A model generated the notes under the pieces. It had not been told where the DNA came from. It saw only the letters and a list, made by a program, of their open reading frames with translations, and did no database searches. From NCBI GenBank assembly GCA_001600055.1, contig BCIV01000005.1:622464-686463 (forward strand): a stretch of DNA of 64,000 nt. The letters are read 5' to 3'. The stretch comes from Filobasidium wieringae (lineage: Eukaryota; Basidiomycota; Tremellomycetes; Filobasidiales; Filobasidiaceae). Each line of letters begins with the position of its first letter. Within the stretch, counting starts at the first letter, position 1. The translations under genes were made by a program, and so were the position numbers. Below, piece by piece: positions 59,731 through 64,000 of this stretch.

Positions 59731-60581
59731 TCAAAGTTGTCCGATACGGCGGACCATCTGTTCTTTGATATTTGAATCTAAGTCCGAAAAAGTAGCCATA
59801 TTAGATCTGACCGTGAAAATAAACCTTAGAATTACCCACATGCGTTCATGATAGTCTGTTCGTTGATGACTATGTCAGTAGTATCTGTTCGCGGTCTCGA
59901 GACTCGGGAAGCGATAGCTGCGCCGTCAGTCTCCAATATGATTCTGTATGCGATAGTCCTTAGTCTTATGGTTTTATCTCTTGATAGTCCGTTACGATAC
60001 TTGCCCGTCATCAATGGTTTCATCCGCTGCAAGCAGAACCATATCTAATCCCTCCAGAACGCTTCTCTTCTCAACTTGTCCTCGGAGCAGCAGACTGACT
60101 GCGTCGTGAAAAGCATTCAAAGTTAGGGAAAGTTGAACTTCGTTTGATGTTGCCAGAGGTCCAACGATATGAAAGTGTAGATCGGTAGTAGATTTCGTCA
60201 AAATTAGATGAGGTGGCAGAGGATTGATGTCACCTATGATCATCCATCGAAAGCAAAGGCAGTGTCAGCATGTTGATTGTGACCTCGTTGTTGGCGAAGC
60301 AGATCCACCTCCACCTCGTTTGGTCTTGTCATGTACGCTTTTCTCAAAGGCTTTCTGTTCTTTCACAGTCGTGAGGACCTGGGACTGCGACTCCATCGGG
60401 GAGACATTTTGTCCAACGCTACTGCTTTGATGCGGAGCACGATAATACTTTGCAAGGACCCGATGCCCGTCAGCATCCAACACCAAGAGAGCGGTCACCG
60501 AGTAGAGGGATAGGTTGCTCTGCACCGGAGGTATCAGCTATCATGTGTACACCGTCGGCGGGCAGAAAGTGGGCATACCAT
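59731..60581 (-). CDS. RET3: Coatomer zeta subunit (zeta-COP)
   Basis: Zeta-COP pairs with gamma-COP in the F-subcomplex of the COPI coat, which drives Golgi-to-ER traffic. The first coding exon is the ATG alone (60581-60579), followed by GTATGC; exon 2 starts at 60519 with [20 protein letters not shown], then VLAKYYR and [20 protein letters not shown]. The longin-type body continues with [40 protein letters not shown] and [18 protein letters not shown]. The next junction needs a GC donor (GGG|GCAAGT class, 60004) to read [17 protein letters not shown]. The last short exon gives [15 protein letters not shown] and the stop at 59731. It has about 190 residues, normal for the family. It is divergent from SEC27, another coatomer gene. 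Confidence 0.92.
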
Positions 60582-60963
60582 TGAACGAGGCACAGACAGC
60601 CGGATGAATGGGACCGGAAGAACGACTGATGTTGAATGAATGCTGGGTCTACAGTTTAGACTTTGGTTACATGCATCACAGATCACATATCGTTGTCCTG
60701 AATCTGTCTGGATCCGCGCGTCACGTCCTCTGTCCCTTGTCCACGTCGGAACCACACACTCAGCGGTATTCTGCAAACTATGTTTGGCGGCCTTACGCTT
60801 CGGTTTTGTGCTTATTTGGAACGCACTGACTGCCTAGCGTCCTGAATATCTCACAGGTGATCGGTGAGGCACATCCTCGACGGACCATAGCCCCTCAAAT
60901 CTAGGCATCAATCTAGTTAATCCAGGTCAACATTGCGAATTGTGGTAGTCGAGCAGTTTAAAG
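60582..60963. promoter_or_regulatory. Bidirectional promoter of two coatomer genes
   Basis: The 382-base interval between the start codons of RET3 (minus) and SEC27 (plus) contains no other gene, so both promoters lie here. This would allow coordinated expression of two COPI subunits. I recognise no specific factor site. Confidence 0.6.
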
Positions 60964-63900
60964 ATGGTAAGCAACTTCTTAGTTGTGTCTGGCCGTGTCG
61001 TTAGATAGCTCATACCTAGGACTTGTTAGCCGATGCTGCTTGATATTAAGGTCGGTCAGCTAGACATTTGGATATTTAGAGCAAGATCATTGATATGGCA
61101 TTTACTGCCTGACTTTCAGAAAGTACTAACTACACGAAGCGACCGGGTCAAAGCTCTCGATTTCCACCCTACTGAACCATATGTTTTAGCTGGTCTTTAG
61201 TAAGCCGGTCTGGTTCATCTTGAGCTATTGAAATCTGGAGAGGCTCAAGAAGATTCCCCGCTATGTTCCTAGCAATGGTCAGGTAAAGATCTGGAATTAC
61301 CTGGATGGCTCGGAAGTCAAATCTTTCGATGTATCCGAGGTTCCCGTCAGAGCGGTCAAGTTCATAGCTAAGAGGAACTGGGTGAGTATAGTAAATGTGA
61401 CAACTCAGGGACAATGCTCAGTTCAGATTATTACACTACCATCTAGTTTGTAGCTGGATCTGGTAAGTCGATGACAAAATCGGAAGGCATTGTGATACAA
61501 ATTGAGCCCATTCGTGAACACGATAGATGATTTCATGGCTCGTGTCTACTCTATCTCTACTGGAGAGAGAGTTCACGCTTGGCAACCTCACGAAGACTAC
61601 ATCAGAAGCATTACCGTCCATCCTTCCTTACCAATAATCTTGACCGCTTCGGATGATTGCACCATCAAAAGTTGGGACTGGGACAAGAATTGGAGGTGTA
61701 CACAGGTCAGTGTAGCGACTCCTGCAACGTCATGAAAAAAACTGAACAGAAACCTTAGGAGTACGTTGGCCATAATCACTATATCATGTCGCTGTCTATC
61801 GTAAGCTGCTCTGCTTGCCACATTTTGGCGGTTCTGACAAAGACTGGCGTCCTACCCTTTGTAGAACCCGAAAGATCCCCAAATATTCGCGTCGGCTTGT
61901 CTGGATCATACCATCAAGGTCTGGTCACTGGGGTCGCCTACACCTAATTTCACCTTGGAAGACGCACATCAGAAGGGTGTCAACAGCGTGGATTATTATC
62001 ACGGTGGAGACAAACCCTTTTTGATCTCGTGCGGAGACGAGAGAACGATCAAGATCTGGGACTACCAGAACAAATCTTGCGTACAAACTATAGACTCACC
62101 TGCAGCCAACATATCTTTTGCAGTATTCCATCCGTCTCTACCCTTGATCATCTCTGGGTCAGAAGATGGTACCGTCAAGCTTTGGAACTCCTCGACTTAT
62201 CGTTTGGAGACCACTCTTTCGTACGGGTTGGAGCGATGTTGGTGCGTCGCTTATCGCAAAAACGGAAACGAGGTCGCCCTCGGATACGACGAAGGCCTCG
62301 TTGTGTTGAAGGTACGGCGCTGTTTCTGGCTCTCTTCCTCGACTCGTGATCTGATATGCGGGATACGCATTTAGCTGGGTAGGGAAGAACCATCGATGTC
62401 GATGGACCTTTCCGGAAAAGTTGTGTACGCGAAAAACACAGAGATCCTTTCCGCAAACCTCCAGTCCATTGGAGATGAAGCGATCCCTGACGGCCAGCGA
62501 TTGGCCTTGCAAGTCAGGGAACTTGGGACCACCGATATGTTGCCCCAAAGTCTACAACATAGCCCCAACGGGAGGTAAGCCCTACGTCGACTGGGAAGAA
62601 CAGTGTGCGATCGAGCTCATCTCTTGCCTTTAGATTCGTCACTGCCGTCGGTGATGGCGAATATATCATCTATACAGCTCTAGCCTGGAGAAATAAAGCT
62701 TTCGGCACAGGTACTTCTTTTGCTTGGGCAAGCGACTCCAACACTTATGCCGTTCAGGAAAGCAAAAACAAGATTCGAGTGTATCGAAGCTTTAAGGAAA
62801 GGCTTGGCTTCATTAAACCGACCGGAATCGCAATCGACGCTGTTTACGGAGGAACCCTGCTGGGGGCTAGAGGTAACGGATATGTCCTGTTTTGGGATTG
62901 GGAAACAGGCGATCTGGTTCGCCGAATTGAGGTAGACGCAACCAACGTGAGTCGAAATGCAAAAGGTTCATAATCACAGGCCTGATTAGATTTGACACAG
63001 ATCACTTGGTCTGGTTCTGGAAACCTAGTCGCCATAACTAGTACCGACTCTCTCTATCTACTGCAATTCGACCGTGAGGCTTACAACGAGGCGTTGAGCT
63101 CTGGTATTTCTACGGGCGACGAAGGGGTGGAGGCTGCCTTTGACCTAGTTAACGAGATCAGTGAGACGTAAGTATTTCTCAAGAGTGATGTTTTCTGTTT
63201 CAAGGGCTTAATTATTCGTATGCAGGGTTAAAACGGTCAAGTGGATCGGGGATTGCTTGTTGTTCACAAACGCCACCAACCGACTTAATTATTTGATTGG
63301 CGAGCAGGTTCACACCATCAACCACTTTGATCAGTACGTCTGTCTAGCCACCTCGCGACTCTGGCAACACACTAATCTACATTCTCAGATCGATGTACTT
63401 GCTTGGTTATATCCCGGCACACAACCGCGTCTACGTAGCCGACAAGGATATGAGTATCTTCAGCTTCTCGTTGTCTTTGACTTTGGTTGAATACCAGACG
63501 GCTATCCTCCGCGGCGATTACGATGCAGCGAGTGCTCTTTTACCCACCATTCCGAACGAACAGCGGAACAAGATTGCTCGATTCTTGGAAGCTCAAGGTT
63601 AGTCTATCTGATGGGATATAAGCATGCCGATTGTCTTCATCTTCTTTACCGCTAACAGATTTGAAGGAGATGGCTCTCCAGGTTGCGACCGATCCGGATC
63701 AACGATTTGAATTGGCCGTTCAACTAAATGATCTCGACCTTGCTTTGGATCTCGCGCGAGCCACTCCTGTGGCTGGCTCGGAAGCGAAGTGGAGAGTGGT
63801 TGGAGATAAAGCAATGGACGCTTGGCGCATAGATCTTGCCGAGGAATGCTACGTTAATGCAAACGATCTCTCGGCTCTATTGCTCATTTACGTCTCTATC

Positions 63901-64000
63901 GGTGATCGTTTTGGATTGGAGAAATTGGCTAATCTCGCTGGTAAGTAGCCCTACCTCGCTCATTCTGAACCCCGACGCTCACGATCCCTTCCCGTTCTAG
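60964..64000 (+). CDS. SEC27: Coatomer beta-prime subunit (beta'-COP), 3' truncated by window
   Basis: Beta'-COP is a double-propeller WD40 protein of the COPI B-subcomplex that binds dilysine cargo signals. The first coding exon is the ATG alone (60964-60966) followed by GTAAGC; exon 2 starts at 61030 with PMLLDIK, then [20 protein letters not shown] across the next intron. Propeller repeats include [92 protein letters not shown] and [20 protein letters not shown]. Then come the family's [59 protein letters not shown] and [20 protein letters not shown]. The window ends exactly at a TTCTAG acceptor of an intron that began near 63942, so the alpha-solenoid end lies outside. Confidence 0.94.

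Overview
The window is nuclear DNA of a basidiomycete fungus, most likely a Tremellomycete (the Cryptococcus/Kwoniella/Tremella side of the tree). Genes are closely packed on both strands. They carry many short GT-AG introns, mostly about 45-65 bases, and the set includes fungal-specific families (Kre9-like, KRE6/SKN1, STB6-like) beside housekeeping genes. CDS coordinates below are spans from start to stop and include introns. Family names come from translations recognised by eye, not from database searches.

Layout. 1-8.9 kb: a poorly resolved coding-like stretch, a small secreted Kre9-like protein (minus), cytosolic aspartyl-tRNA synthetase DPS1 (plus), and two secreted, probably paralogous proteins (plus). 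9-15 kb: a four-membrane-span protein and an STB6-like protein (both minus). 15.4-23.3 kb: the RNA polymerase II CTD phosphatase FCP1 (plus), then a LisH-WD40 corepressor-type protein (minus). 23.3-25.5 kb: a small putative mitochondrial gene, then a TMEM115/DUF1751 Golgi rhomboid-like protein.

25.8-30.2 kb is the highlight. Two homeodomain genes are transcribed away from each other: a TALE-type HD1 (SXI1-like) on minus and a typical-class HD2 (SXI2-like) on plus. This is the architecture of a basidiomycete homeodomain mating-type (MAT-HD) locus. It lies between the TMEM115-like gene and the lysine gene LYS1. No pheromone, pheromone receptor or other recognised MAT gene is visible in the window.

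32-45 kb: a small ORF, a split unknown gene, the beta-1,6-glucan synthesis glycosidase KRE6/SKN1 with a leader intron, a large unknown nuclear-type protein, hexokinase, and a membrane protein. 45-57 kb: proteasome subunit PRE5, ribosome-biogenesis factors NIP7 and BFR2, a GH3 beta-glucosidase with a PA14 insert, and TOM40. 57-64 kb: the tRNA methyltransferase TRM1, then the zeta (RET3) and beta-prime (SEC27) coatomer subunits, transcribed divergently from one 382-base interval. SEC27 runs off the right edge.

Themes worth following are the MAT-HD pair, the divergent coatomer pair, three genes whose first coding exon is the ATG alone (PRE5, RET3, SEC27), a GC-AG intron in RET3, a possible dual-targeting start in TRM1, and two secreted paralogues with identical intron phases. 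No rRNA, tRNA, CRISPR array or intact mobile element was seen.
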